NCBI GenBank assembly: GCA_036172265.1
Contig: JASFBA010000093.1
Coordinates: 1-50,614, forward strand
Source of the DNA: JASFBA01 sp036172265
GTDB taxonomy: Bacteria > Chloroflexota > Chloroflexia > DTKN01
Length of the DNA: 50,614 bases
Reading direction: 5' to 3'
A program made the position numbers and the translations under genes. Shown in pieces: positions 32,678 through 40,791 of this stretch. Under the pieces are notes generated by a model. It made no database searches. It saw only the letters and a list, made by a program, of their open reading frames with translations, and had not been told where the DNA came from. The stretch's first letter is position 1. The number at the start of each line of letters is the position of its first letter.

Positions 32678-33514
32678 TCAGGGGGACTGGGTTCCCAGGA
32701 CGATAGAGACCCACTCCAAGCGTTCAAAATCCACCGCCGGCACCAGTTCCACCTGCTGATGCAGGTCTGCCACCGTCACCAGGTGAAGGATGCGGCCGAT
32801 CGGGATGCCCGGGGGAAAGCCCTCCTCCTCAAAAGGCGGCAGGCGCAGGCCCGAAGTGAGCACCCAGTCGCCCTCATGAAGGATCGCCCCCTGGGGCAGG
32901 TAGCGCATGATGAGCCGGGTGCCTTCCTGCCAGCGTCCGTCCACGACGCCGGTGGGCCGGCCCTCAGTCTGGACGACGGCGCTTACGGAACTGCCGATGT
33001 CGGTGATGAGGAGGACGTCGGCGGCGTTGGGGTAGACCCGGATGACCCGCCCCACCAGGCCGGCCGGGGCGATGACCGCCATGCCCTCCCGGACCTCCCG
33101 GGCCTTTTCCTGAGCAGTCCAGCCAACCCGGAGCGTCTGCTGCCAGCCGGTGGGATCGCGCCCGATCACCTCGGCTTCCAGGAGTTCCAGTCCCGGATGG
33201 CGTTCCCGTAGCCCCAGAAGGGCGCGGAGTTCCCGGTTTTCATGCTCGATCTCCTGGTAGTGGAGCCTTTCGGCGGTCAGTTGCTCCACCACCGCCCACA
33301 GACGTTTATTCTCTTCCTGGAGTCGTTCCGCTTCCTGGAGACGTTCCCAGAAGTCGCCGGCCTGCTCTCCCCCGGCGTAGAAGGCGCGCTGGAGCGGGCC
33401 GAGGACCCAGGCGAGCGACCCCTTGACCACCCCTAGCCCGATCACCCGGTCGGCCAGGAGGAGGAGAAGGCATGTAGCCAGCAAGACCAGGATCAGAACA
33501 GTTGACCGGCGCAT
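32678..33514 (-). CDS. mreC: Rod shape-determining protein MreC
   Basis: 278 residues. One N-terminal membrane helix (about 5-25), a coiled coil (about 50-90: EAERLQEENKRLWAVVEQL), and the paired beta-barrel domain (EAEVIGRDPTGWQQTL, GLVGRVIRVYPNAADVLLITD). ATG 33514 has no good ribosome-binding site; GTG codons at 33523 and 33520 are alternatives. A family A hairpin (33526-33551) lies immediately upstream, so translation may depend on reinitiation after mreB. Confidence 0.94.
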   Translation of the reverse strand: MRRSTVLILVLLATCLLLLLADRVIGLGVVKGSLAWVLGPLQRAFYAGGEQAGDFWERLQEAERLQEENKRLWAVVEQLTAERLHYQEIEHENRELRALLGLRERHPGLELLEAEVIGRDPTGWQQTLRVGWTAQEKAREVREGMAVIAPAGLVGRVIRVYPNAADVLLITDIGSSVSAVVQTEGRPTGVVDGRWQEGTRLIMRYLPQGAILHEGDWVLTSGLRLPPFEEEGFPPGIPIGRILHLVTVADLHQQVELVPAVDFERLEWVSIVLGTQSP

Positions 33515-33525
33515 AATCACCACAT

Positions 33526-33551
33526 TAGGGGCGACCCTTGAGGTCGCCCAT
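33526..33551. repeat. Family A palindrome between mreB and mreC
   Basis: GGGGCGACC (33528-33536), a 5-base loop and GGTCGCCC (33542-33549). It sits between the mreB stop and the mreC start, within about 12 bases of the latter. Confidence 0.8.
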
Positions 33552-33558
33552 CCGAGGC

Positions 33559-34635
33559 TCAGGTAGTAACCGGAATGGGGCGGAGACGCTGGCTGGCCAG
33601 GACGATCTTACGGTAGCGTTCAAAGTCCTCGATGATGACCCCGCAGCCCCGGGCCACGCAGGTCATCGGGTCATCGGCGATGCGCACCTTGATACGGGTC
33701 TCATGGGCCACCCGCCGGTCCAGTCCTAAGAGGAGGGCACCGCCGCCGGCCAGGACGATGCCCTGCTCCATAATGTCGGCCAGGAGTTCGGGTGGGGTTT
33801 CCTCGATGGCGGTGCGGATTTCCTCGACGATGCGGTTGACAGGGCCGGCGATGCCCTCGCGCAGTTCCACGCTGCTCACCTCGATCTCTTTGGGCAACCC
33901 GGTGAGAAGGTCGCGGCCGCGCAAGGTGACCCGACGCTCTTCCTCCAAGGGGAAGGCCGATCCGGCCAGTATCTTAGCCCGCTCGGCCATCCGCTCGCCG
34001 ATGAGGAGGTTGAAGGCGTTACGGGCGAAGGCGATGATGGCCTCGTCAACCTCGTCTCCAGCAGTACGGATGGAACGGGAGACCACTACGCCTTCCAGGG
34101 AAATCACGGCGACCTCGGTCGTGCCGCCGCCGATGTCCACGATCATGCTGCCCCGGGGCTCGGTTACTGGCAGGCCGGCTCCGATGGCTGCGGCCATCGG
34201 CTCCTCGATGGTATAGGCCTCGCGGGCGCCGGCGTTGATAGCGGCGTCCTTAGCCGCCCGCCGTTCGACCTCGGTCACGCCGCTCGGAACGCCGATGATA
34301 ACCCGTGGGCTGGGGTGCACAAAGAGGCCACGGGCACGCTCGTGGGCCTTCTGGATGAAGTAGACCAGCATCTGCTGGACCACATCAAAGTCGGCGATGA
34401 CGCCGTCCTTGAGGGGGCGGATGACCACGATGCTGGCCGGCGTCTTGCCCACCATCTCCTTGGCCTGTTCGCCGACGGCCAGGACGGTTTTGCTCTTTCG
34501 TTCGATGGCCACCACCGAAGGCTCCCCGATGACGATGCCCCGGCCGCGCACGTAAACCAGGGTGGTGGCGGTGCCCAGGTCAATGCCCAGGTCGCGGCTG
34601 AACAAGCCCATAAAGGCCGAAATCGGGTTGGCCAT
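33559..34635 (-). CDS. mreB: Rod shape-determining protein MreB
   Basis: 358 residues of the actin fold: phosphate-1 loop RDLGIDLGTATTLVYV (about 14-29), phosphate-2 IVDIGGGTTEVAVISLEG (about 165-182), the VIIGVPSGVTEVERRA connection, and the adenosine motif GIVLAGGGALLLGLD. The start is ATG 34635 with AAGGAGG ahead; the open frame to 35895 is not coding. First gene of the minus-strand shape cluster, with a promoter at 34676-34704 mirrored by that of the divergent peptidase gene. Confidence 0.97.
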   Translation of the reverse strand: MANPISAFMGLFSRDLGIDLGTATTLVYVRGRGIVIGEPSVVAIERKSKTVLAVGEQAKEMVGKTPASIVVIRPLKDGVIADFDVVQQMLVYFIQKAHERARGLFVHPSPRVIIGVPSGVTEVERRAAKDAAINAGAREAYTIEEPMAAAIGAGLPVTEPRGSMIVDIGGGTTEVAVISLEGVVVSRSIRTAGDEVDEAIIAFARNAFNLLIGERMAERAKILAGSAFPLEEERRVTLRGRDLLTGLPKEIEVSSVELREGIAGPVNRIVEEIRTAIEETPPELLADIMEQGIVLAGGGALLLGLDRRVAHETRIKVRIADDPMTCVARGCGVIIEDFERYRKIVLASQRLRPIPVTT

Positions 34636-34675
34636 GCCGGCCCTCCTTGTCCCGTCGGATAGGTGTTTTGTTCGT

Positions 34676-34704
34676 ATTGTACTATACCTAGCCCAGATGT
34701 GCAA
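34676..34704 (-). promoter_or_regulatory. mreB promoter
   Basis: TTGCAC (34699-34704), 17 bp and TACAAT (34676-34681) on the minus strand. Its -35 box lies in a palindrome (34700-34718) shared with the divergent promoter. Confidence 0.75.
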
Positions 34705-34713
34705 ATGGGCCAT

Positions 34714-34742
34714 TTGCAGACCAGGGCAAAGCGTAGTACAAT
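34714..34742 (+). promoter_or_regulatory. Promoter of the peptidase gene, mirror image of the mreB promoter
   Basis: TTGCAG (34714-34719), 17 bp and TACAAT (34737-34742). The two -35 boxes meet within the palindrome TGCAAATGG-G-CCATTTGCA centred on 34709, and both -10 boxes are flanked by TAG (TAGTACAAT). Confidence 0.75.
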
Positions 34743-34773
34743 ATCTTCTGAGCTCTTTGCGATGGAGGTTCCG

Positions 34774-35883
34774 ATGGCCGATAAACATCTGGTAGATGAG
34801 GACCGCCTGCTCTTTACCTTCCTGGAGATGGCGCAGACCAGCCACCGTTCGGGAGAGGAACAATTGCTCGCCCAGCGTATCGTCACCCGGTTGCGCACGT
34901 TGGGCCTCAAGGCCGGCACGGATAAAACCGGCAACGTCATCGCCCACCTCCCCGGCCAGGGGGAAGCCATCCTCCTGAGCGCCCACCTCGATAGCGTGGA
35001 TCCTTGCACCGGTGTCGTCCCCGTGGTCGAGGCCGGCATCATCCGCAGCGACGGGCGTACCGTCCTGGGGGCCGATGACCTCTCCGGCGTCGCTGCCATC
35101 GTCGAGGCCCTCCAGGTGGCGGTCGAGAAGAAGATTCCCCACCGCCCAGTGGAGGTCGTTTTCACCGTGGAGGAGGAGACCGGCCTCACCGGCTCCAAGA
35201 ACCTGAACTATGGCGAGATCAAGGCCGGTATGGGGGTGGCCCTGGATGGGGGCGGACCTTTCGGGGCCATCGTCATCGCTGCCCCTTCCCATAACATGAT
35301 TTCGGCCGTCATCCGGGGTAAGGCAGCCCACGCCGGCGTGGCTCCGGAGGAAGGCATCAACGCCATCCGCGTGGCCGCCGAGGCCATCGCCCGGATGCCG
35401 CTCGGACGCATCGACCCCGAGACCACAGCCAACGTCGGGGTCATCCGGGGCGGCATCGCCACCAACATCGTCCCCGACCGGGTGGAGATCGAGGCCGAGG
35501 CCCGCAGCCGGGATGAACGCAAACTCCGCCAGCAAACCCAGGCTATGGTCGAAGCCCTGGAGGAAGTCGCCCGCGCTTATGGGGCCGAGGTCAAGCCCCA
35601 GGTACAGCGCGCCTACAACGGCTTCACCCTTTCCGAGGAGGATAAGATCGTGCGCCTGGCCATGCGGGCCATCGAGTCCCTTGGGGTAACGCCCCGGTTG
35701 GAAGCAAGCGGCGGCGGAAGCGACGTCAACATCTTCAACGCCCACGGCATTGCCTGCGCCAACTTGAGCACGGGCATGATGCGTTCCCATACCACGGATG
35801 AATGGATCGCCGTCAGCGACCTGGTGCGTTGCGCCCGCTTGGTGTTGGAACTCATCCGCATAGACCAGAAGAAGGAGGAATAG
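34774..35883 (+). CDS. M20 family peptidase, PepT-like
   Basis: 369 residues. Metal ligands of the M20 fold: H in LSAHLDSVDP (about 70), D in GADDLSGVAA, the catalytic E pair in FTVEEETGLTGS, D in VALDGGGPFG, and the last H in RSHTTDEW. The central lid domain holds IRGKAAHAGVAPEEGINAI. PepT relatives cut tripeptides or di-/oligopeptides in the cytoplasm. GGAGG lies before ATG 34774; ATG 34762 in frame is an alternative. A TldD-like protease follows about 200 bases later, in the same direction. Confidence 0.9.
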   Translation: MADKHLVDEDRLLFTFLEMAQTSHRSGEEQLLAQRIVTRLRTLGLKAGTDKTGNVIAHLPGQGEAILLSAHLDSVDPCTGVVPVVEAGIIRSDGRTVLGADDLSGVAAIVEALQVAVEKKIPHRPVEVVFTVEEETGLTGSKNLNYGEIKAGMGVALDGGGPFGAIVIAAPSHNMISAVIRGKAAHAGVAPEEGINAIRVAAEAIARMPLGRIDPETTANVGVIRGGIATNIVPDRVEIEAEARSRDERKLRQQTQAMVEALEEVARAYGAEVKPQVQRAYNGFTLSEEDKIVRLAMRAIESLGVTPRLEASGGGSDVNIFNAHGIACANLSTGMMRSHTTDEWIAVSDLVRCARLVLELIRIDQKKEE

Positions 35884-35951
35884 GGCTCGGAGCATAGGGC
35901 CCAGGGCATAGGTGTAGGAGGAGAAGGGAAGTAGGGGGACAGGGAGATAGG
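35882..35951. repeat. Degenerate purine-rich 7-bp array after the peptidase gene
   Basis: Starting at the stop codon, units of seven such as AGGGCTC, GGAGCAT, AGGGCCC, AGGGCAT, AGGTGTA follow one another, mostly purines. It is weaker than the arrays at 15448 and 38841. The rest of the gap to 36085 is also purine-rich and shows nothing else. Confidence 0.4.
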
Positions 35952-36085
35952 GCCCGGTGCCGAGGAGGAAGAGGGAGGACGAACTTCTACCGAGTTTCGG
36001 AGGAAAGAAGGCCAGGAGTGGAAAAGAGGATGAACGAGCATCAGAGGTGAAAGTGTGCGTTCTAAACCGGAAACCGGAGGAAACG

Positions 36086-37531
36086 ATGAAGGAACTGACC
36101 GATCGGGCTCTGGAAACGGCGCGGGTGCGCGGGGCAACCTATGCCGACATCCGCATCGTCCGACGCGAGGAACAGCGTATCACGGTGAAGAACGGCGTGG
36201 TGGCGGCCATCTCTCACGACGTCAGCCAGGGCCTCGGGGTGCGAGTGATCGCCGAGGGGGCCTGGGGCTTTGCCGCCAGTTCCACTCTGACTTTGCAGGA
36301 GGCCGAGCGCGTCGCCGCCCTGGCCGTGCAGATCGCCCGGGCCTCGGCCATGGTGCCGGGCCGGGAACCGGTACGACTGGCCCCTTGCCCGGCCGTCGTA
36401 CATCGCTACGTAAGCCCCTTCCGTAAAGACCCCTTTGCCGTACCGCTGGAAGACAAGGTGGCCCTCCTCCTGGCCACCGACGCCGAGATGCGCCGTGTCA
36501 AAGGCGTCAGCGTGGCCGAAAGCAACTTTGTCGCCTTTCGGGAGGAAAAGGTCTTTGCCTCCAGCGAGGGTTCCTATATTGAGCAAACTTTCACCGAAAC
36601 CGGAGCCGGGATCGAGGCCACCGCCGTGGGCGACAACGAGTTGCAGTCGCGGAGTTATCCTACTTCCTTCGGCCGGCAGCAACTCCAGAAAGGCTACGAA
36701 CTGGTCGAGGAACTGGACCTGGTGGCCCACGCCGGCCCTACCGCCGAAGAAGCCGTGGCCCTCCTTTCCGCTCCCCAGTGCCCGGCCATGGTCACCACCA
36801 TCATCCTGGAGGGCTCCCAACTGGCCCTCCAGATCCACGAATCGTGCGGCCATCCCACCGAACTGGACCGCGTCCTAGGGAGCGAGGCCTCCTACGCCGG
36901 CACCAGTTTCCTCACCCTGGAGAAACTGGGCACCTTCCGCTACGCTTCCCCCCTGGTCAACATCGTGGCCGACGCTACCGTCCCCGAGGGATTGGGCTCC
37001 TTCGCCTATGATGACGAAGGCGTGCCGGCCCAGCGAGTCTACCTGGTGCGCGAGGGCATCTTCCGGGGCTACCAGAGTTCGCGGGAGACGGCCGCCGTCC
37101 TTGGCCAGACGAGCAGCGGCAGCATGCGGGCCGACGGCTGGGGCAACATCCCCCTCATCCGCATGACCAACATCAACCTGGAGCCGGGCGAATGGGAACT
37201 GGAGGACCTTATCGCCGACACCGAAGAGGGCTTCTACCTGGCCACCAACCGCAGTTGGAGCATTGATGACCGCCGGCTGAACTTTCAGTTCGGCACGGAG
37301 GTGGCTTACGAGATCAAGAACGGCAAATTGGGCCGGCTCTACAAAAACGCCACCTATACCGGTATTACCCCGGAATTCTGGGGGAACTGCGACGCCATCT
37401 GTAACGCCCGGCACTGGAAACTCTGGGGTACGCCCAACTGCGGCAAGGGCGAACCTGGACAGGTCGCCCACGTCGGCCACGGCTGTGCCCCGGCCCGCTT
37501 CCGCAACGTTCAGGTGGGTGTAATGCGCTGA
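36086..37531 (+). CDS. tldD: Metalloprotease TldD/PmbA family, TldD-like
   Basis: 481 residues. The zinc motif HESCGHPTE (about residue 250) is the HExxxH of TldD. The N-terminal half shows AISHDVSQGLGVRVIAEGAWGFAASS and the C-terminal half RADGWGNIPLIRMTNINLEPG. TldD with PmbA/TldE degrades unfolded peptides and matures some modified peptides; the TldE partner is not in the window. GGAGG lies before ATG 36086, with a longer open frame upstream to 35957 disregarded. Its stop overlaps the next start (TGATG). Confidence 0.92.
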   Translation: MKELTDRALETARVRGATYADIRIVRREEQRITVKNGVVAAISHDVSQGLGVRVIAEGAWGFAASSTLTLQEAERVAALAVQIARASAMVPGREPVRLAPCPAVVHRYVSPFRKDPFAVPLEDKVALLLATDAEMRRVKGVSVAESNFVAFREEKVFASSEGSYIEQTFTETGAGIEATAVGDNELQSRSYPTSFGRQQLQKGYELVEELDLVAHAGPTAEEAVALLSAPQCPAMVTTIILEGSQLALQIHESCGHPTELDRVLGSEASYAGTSFLTLEKLGTFRYASPLVNIVADATVPEGLGSFAYDDEGVPAQRVYLVREGIFRGYQSSRETAAVLGQTSSGSMRADGWGNIPLIRMTNINLEPGEWELEDLIADTEEGFYLATNRSWSIDDRRLNFQFGTEVAYEIKNGKLGRLYKNATYTGITPEFWGNCDAICNARHWKLWGTPNCGKGEPGQVAHVGHGCAPARFRNVQVGVMR

Positions 37532-38772
37532 TGGATGAGTCTCCCCTTGCCCCCCTCCTTTCCTTGAATCCGACCGAGATTCGGGATTACCTGGTCTCTC
37601 TGGCCCGGCAGGAAAAATCGGCCGCGCTGGAGACGTTGCGCTGTGCCCTGAAGTTGCCGGCCCTGGCCGAGGCCGCAGTAGAGGCCCTGGGAGAAGTGCC
37701 GGAGCAGGAGGCCTGGGACCTTTTGGAAGGTGTGGCCGCCGAGAAGGCCGACCTCCGTAAGGCGGCCCGTCGGGCGCAGCACCGCCTGCGCAGCCGGGGC
37801 TTTGTCCCGGCCGCGGCCTGTCCCGAGAAGCCGCCCGAGGCGCGGGGACAGGCCTGGGCTTCCTATTTCGACCGCTTGGGCGAGCAGTATCTGCGCCTGA
37901 CCCGGCCGGCCTCGCTGGGCATGGTCCACTTCGCCGCCTTTATCGTCTCCTTCCATGCCCTGGAAACCGCCGATTACATCCTGGCCGGCCGGGAAGAGGT
38001 CGAGGAACTCCTGGCCGAGGAAGATAAACGCTTCGGAAAAAAGATGGTAGAGGTGAGCCCGGCCTATGTGGCCTACCGAATCCGCCAGGCCGTCGCCCGT
38101 AGCCGCGAACACGGCAAAGCCCTGCCAGAAGATTACTCCGAGGCGGCTCGCTTGCTCGAGGACATTCCGGAGGAAGTCGAACCGGAGGGACTTTTGGCCG
38201 TCCCGGATGTCCAGCCTTCCTTAGATGAGGCGGGGCGACTTCTTTCCCATCCCTCGATGTTTCCTTGGCTCTTTCCCTTGGAGAAATTGCTACCCTATGT
38301 CAAGGAATGGCTGGATACAGTCGAATATCAACCTGTCCGCACCAAGGAGGGGCTGCTGAACCTGGGGGCCATCCAGGCCCGAGGTCAGATTGCCGCTCGT
38401 ATCCTGGCCGAATTCTACGATGAGGACCTCCAGGCCCGCCTGCCGGAGCAGTTGCGTGAACAGGCCCGCTTGTTTTACCTTTCGGGAGAAAAGGACCTGG
38501 CCGGCATCGCCTGGCGCTGTGCTTCCTCGCTGGGAACTTGCCCCCCCGCCGAAAACCCCTTTCTGAGGGCCCTGGTGAACGTGAGCATGGCCTTGGCCGT
38601 CTTTCTGGCCACGGAGGAGATGATGGAAGAAGAGGAGGAGGAAGAAGAACCCTGGATCCCCCTGGAAGGTCCCGGAGGTTTCCTCTGGCTACCGCGGTCG
38701 GCCGAAGAGGAGGAAGGGGAAGAAGGGGAGGAAGAGGAACCGCCTCGTCTGTGGTTGCCGGGGCAGGAGTAG
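37531..38772 (+). CDS. Hypothetical protein, helical repeat body with acidic tail
   Basis: 413 residues, not recognised. The first 80 residues look like two or three HEAT-type helical repeats (AEAAVEALGEVPEQEAWDLL). The middle part is helical and contains TRPASLGMVHFAAFIVSFHALE. Residues about 245-345 repeat features of a second helical domain. From about 365 the chain is strongly acidic, with runs of glutamate (EEMMEEEEEEEEP, EEEEGEEGEEEE) around a PWIPLEGPGGFLWLP core. No signal peptide. It starts within the tldD stop, so it is coupled to that gene. Possibly a scaffold or chaperone-like protein, but that is guesswork. Confidence 0.7.
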   Translation: MDESPLAPLLSLNPTEIRDYLVSLARQEKSAALETLRCALKLPALAEAAVEALGEVPEQEAWDLLEGVAAEKADLRKAARRAQHRLRSRGFVPAAACPEKPPEARGQAWASYFDRLGEQYLRLTRPASLGMVHFAAFIVSFHALETADYILAGREEVEELLAEEDKRFGKKMVEVSPAYVAYRIRQAVARSREHGKALPEDYSEAARLLEDIPEEVEPEGLLAVPDVQPSLDEAGRLLSHPSMFPWLFPLEKLLPYVKEWLDTVEYQPVRTKEGLLNLGAIQARGQIAARILAEFYDEDLQARLPEQLREQARLFYLSGEKDLAGIAWRCASSLGTCPPAENPFLRALVNVSMALAVFLATEEMMEEEEEEEEPWIPLEGPGGFLWLPRSAEEEEGEEGEEEEPPRLWLPGQE

Positions 38773-38840
38773 AGAGAGAGCAGGGGACGAGAGGGCGAGG
38801 TTCCTGCCGAGCCGATGGGGGACCGGGGGAAGACGGAGCA

Positions 38841-38910
38841 AAACGTAACACGCAATACGCAATACGAAATACGAAATACGCAATACGCAATACGCAACAC
38901 GAAACACCCA
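38841..38910. repeat. Tandem 7-bp array before folK
   Basis: Ten consecutive heptamers, mostly ATACGCA or ATACGAA with ACACGCA, ACACGAA and ACACCCA variants. It ends 6 bases before the folK ATG and takes the place of its ribosome-binding site. Confidence 0.85.
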
Positions 38911-38916
38911 ACAGCG

Positions 38917-39444
38917 ATGGCCGAAGCAACCGTCTATCTGGGTCTGGGTTCCAATCTGGGGGACCGGCTGGAAAATCTGCGCCGGGCATTGGAGATGCTC
39001 GCTGAAGCAGCCCCCATCGAAACCGTCTCCTCGGTCTACGAGACGGCCCCTTGGGGGGTGAAAGAGCAGCCCCGTTTCCTCAACGCCGTCTGTCGGGCGC
39101 GTACCACTTTTCCCCCGGAGCGTCTGCTGGAGGAACTGCAAAGGATCGAAAAGAGCCTGGGCCGGCAGCGTAAGGAACGGTGGGGGCCGCGCCTGGTGGA
39201 CCTGGACATCCTTTTTTATGATGAACTCGTGTTGGATACTCCCGAACTGACCATCCCTCACCCCCTTTTGCACGAGCGGGCCTTTGTACTGGTGCCGTTG
39301 GCCGAGATCGCCCCGGGACTTTATCACCCCCGGATGGGCAAGACGGTGGCCGAACTTTTGCAGACCGCCCCCGATCGGATAGGAGTACGATACTACAGCC
39401 CCCCGGCCTCCCTGTGGGACAAGGCGGCCTTTACCCGACCCTGA
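38917..39444 (+). CDS. folK: HPPK, folate biosynthesis
   Basis: 175 residues; pyrophosphorylates 6-hydroxymethyl-dihydropterin. Signature segments are VYLGLGSNLGDRLENL at about 6-21, ETAPWGVKEQPRFLNAV, and RWGPRLVDLDILFYDELVL with the metal-binding D pair, then IPHPLLHERAFVLVPLAEI. ATG 38917 fits the family start exactly; the in-frame extension to 38815 is a translated 7-bp array. No Shine-Dalgarno sequence is visible. folC follows after 6 bases. Confidence 0.95.
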   Translation: MAEATVYLGLGSNLGDRLENLRRALEMLAEAAPIETVSSVYETAPWGVKEQPRFLNAVCRARTTFPPERLLEELQRIEKSLGRQRKERWGPRLVDLDILFYDELVLDTPELTIPHPLLHERAFVLVPLAEIAPGLYHPRMGKTVAELLQTAPDRIGVRYYSPPASLWDKAAFTRP

Positions 39445-39450
39445 GAAACC

Positions 39451-40788
39451 ATGAGCGAATCCCTCGAACGTTCTTACCTCCAGGCCCTGGACTATCTCAA
39501 CCGCTTTGTGGACTATGAAAAAGGGATGCCCCACGCCTACTCCCCGGTTTCCTTCAACCTGGAACGCACCGCCCGTCTCCTTGCCGACCTGGGGCAACCT
39601 CAGGAGAAGTATCCCTCCCTCCTCATCGCCGGCACCAAGGGTAAGGGCTCCACGGCGGCCTTTTTGGAAAGCGTCCTGCGCGCTTCCGGCCGGCGCACCG
39701 GCCTCTATACCTCACCCCACCTCCATACCTGGCGCGAACGCATCCAGGTCCAGCGCCGGCCCATCGCCAAGGCCGAAGTAGTCGCCTGGATCGAGCGCTT
39801 GCGCCCTCTGGTGGAGGAGATGAGCATCCGGGGCGAACACGGCCCGCCGACCTACTACGAAATCTCCACCGCTTTGGCCTTGGGCTACTTTGCGGAGCAG
39901 AAGGTGGACACGGCCGTCCTGGAAGTGGGATTGGGCGGCCGGCTGGACGCCACCAACGTCGTCACCCCCGTCGTCTCCATCCTCACCACCATCGGCTACG
40001 ACCACATGGATATCCTGGGCCATACCCTCGCCCAGATCGCCGGGGAAAAGGCCGGCATCGTCAAGCCGGCCGGATGGACGGTGAGCGCCGTCCAGCAGGA
40101 GGAAGCCTTGGGGATCATCCGAGAGACATGCCGAAGGCAGGGAGCGATCCTCTGGGTGGCGGCTGAGGAAGGGGTGCGACAACTCCTGCCCGTCCCGGCC
40201 GGCCCCTGGCCCTACCCGCCTCTCCCAGAGGAGGGCCTGTCCTTGCGGGGCCCTTTCCAGCAGACGAATGCTCGGGTGGCCCTGGCGACCGTCCTGGCCC
40301 TGCGCCGCCAGGGCTGGGAAATTCCGGATGAGGCCGTTCGCCAAGGATTAGCAACAACCCGTTGGCCCGGCCGGCTGGAGGTGGCCGGCAAGCGTCCCTT
40401 TTGGGTGCTGGATGGAGCCCACAACGTCGATTCGGCCCGTGCCCTACGGGAGGCTCTTCGGGCCGAATTTTCCTTCCGCCACCTGATCCTGATCCTGGGC
40501 TTTAGCCGGGGGCACGATGCCGCCGCCTTCGCCACCGAACTTGCCCCTTTGGCCACCCACATCCTCGCCACCGCCTCGCATCATCCACGGGCGATTCCCC
40601 CCCAGCAGGTGGCCGAGGCCGTGCGGCCGGCCACGGCCGTTCCCGTGGAAGCAGTCGAATGCGTGGCCGCCGCTTTAGACCAGGCCCGCCGGCTCGCCTC
40701 CCCCGTCGACCTCATCTGCGTCACCGGCTCCCTCTTCGTCGTCGCCGAGGCCCGCGAAGCCCTGGGCCTGGCCGAGGAGAGAGACTGA
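39451..40788 (+). CDS. folC: Folylpolyglutamate synthase / dihydrofolate synthase
   Basis: 445 residues, Mur-ligase superfamily. The P-loop is IAGTKGKGSTAAFLES (about 60-75), then TGLYTSPHLHTWRERIQV, EVGLGGRLDATNVV with the metal glutamate region, and the C-terminal domain motif VLDGAHNVDSARAL. It adds glutamate to folates (and possibly to dihydropteroate). Together with folK this is a short folate unit; formyl-folate is the donor for PurN and AICAR transformylase. It ends 3 bases from the converging glycosyltransferase gene, without a visible terminator. Confidence 0.95.
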   Translation: MSESLERSYLQALDYLNRFVDYEKGMPHAYSPVSFNLERTARLLADLGQPQEKYPSLLIAGTKGKGSTAAFLESVLRASGRRTGLYTSPHLHTWRERIQVQRRPIAKAEVVAWIERLRPLVEEMSIRGEHGPPTYYEISTALALGYFAEQKVDTAVLEVGLGGRLDATNVVTPVVSILTTIGYDHMDILGHTLAQIAGEKAGIVKPAGWTVSAVQQEEALGIIRETCRRQGAILWVAAEEGVRQLLPVPAGPWPYPPLPEEGLSLRGPFQQTNARVALATVLALRRQGWEIPDEAVRQGLATTRWPGRLEVAGKRPFWVLDGAHNVDSARALREALRAEFSFRHLILILGFSRGHDAAAFATELAPLATHILATASHHPRAIPPQQVAEAVRPATAVPVEAVECVAAALDQARRLASPVDLICVTGSLFVVAEAREALGLAEERD

Positions 40789-40791
40789 GGT

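Noticed and set aside
34636..35895. Very long N-terminal extension of the mreB frame
   Set aside because: It is antisense to the peptidase gene, and mreB has a strong start at 34635 matching the family.
38841..38910. Array of repeats as CRISPR
   Set aside because: Units are 7 bp and contiguous, without spacers.
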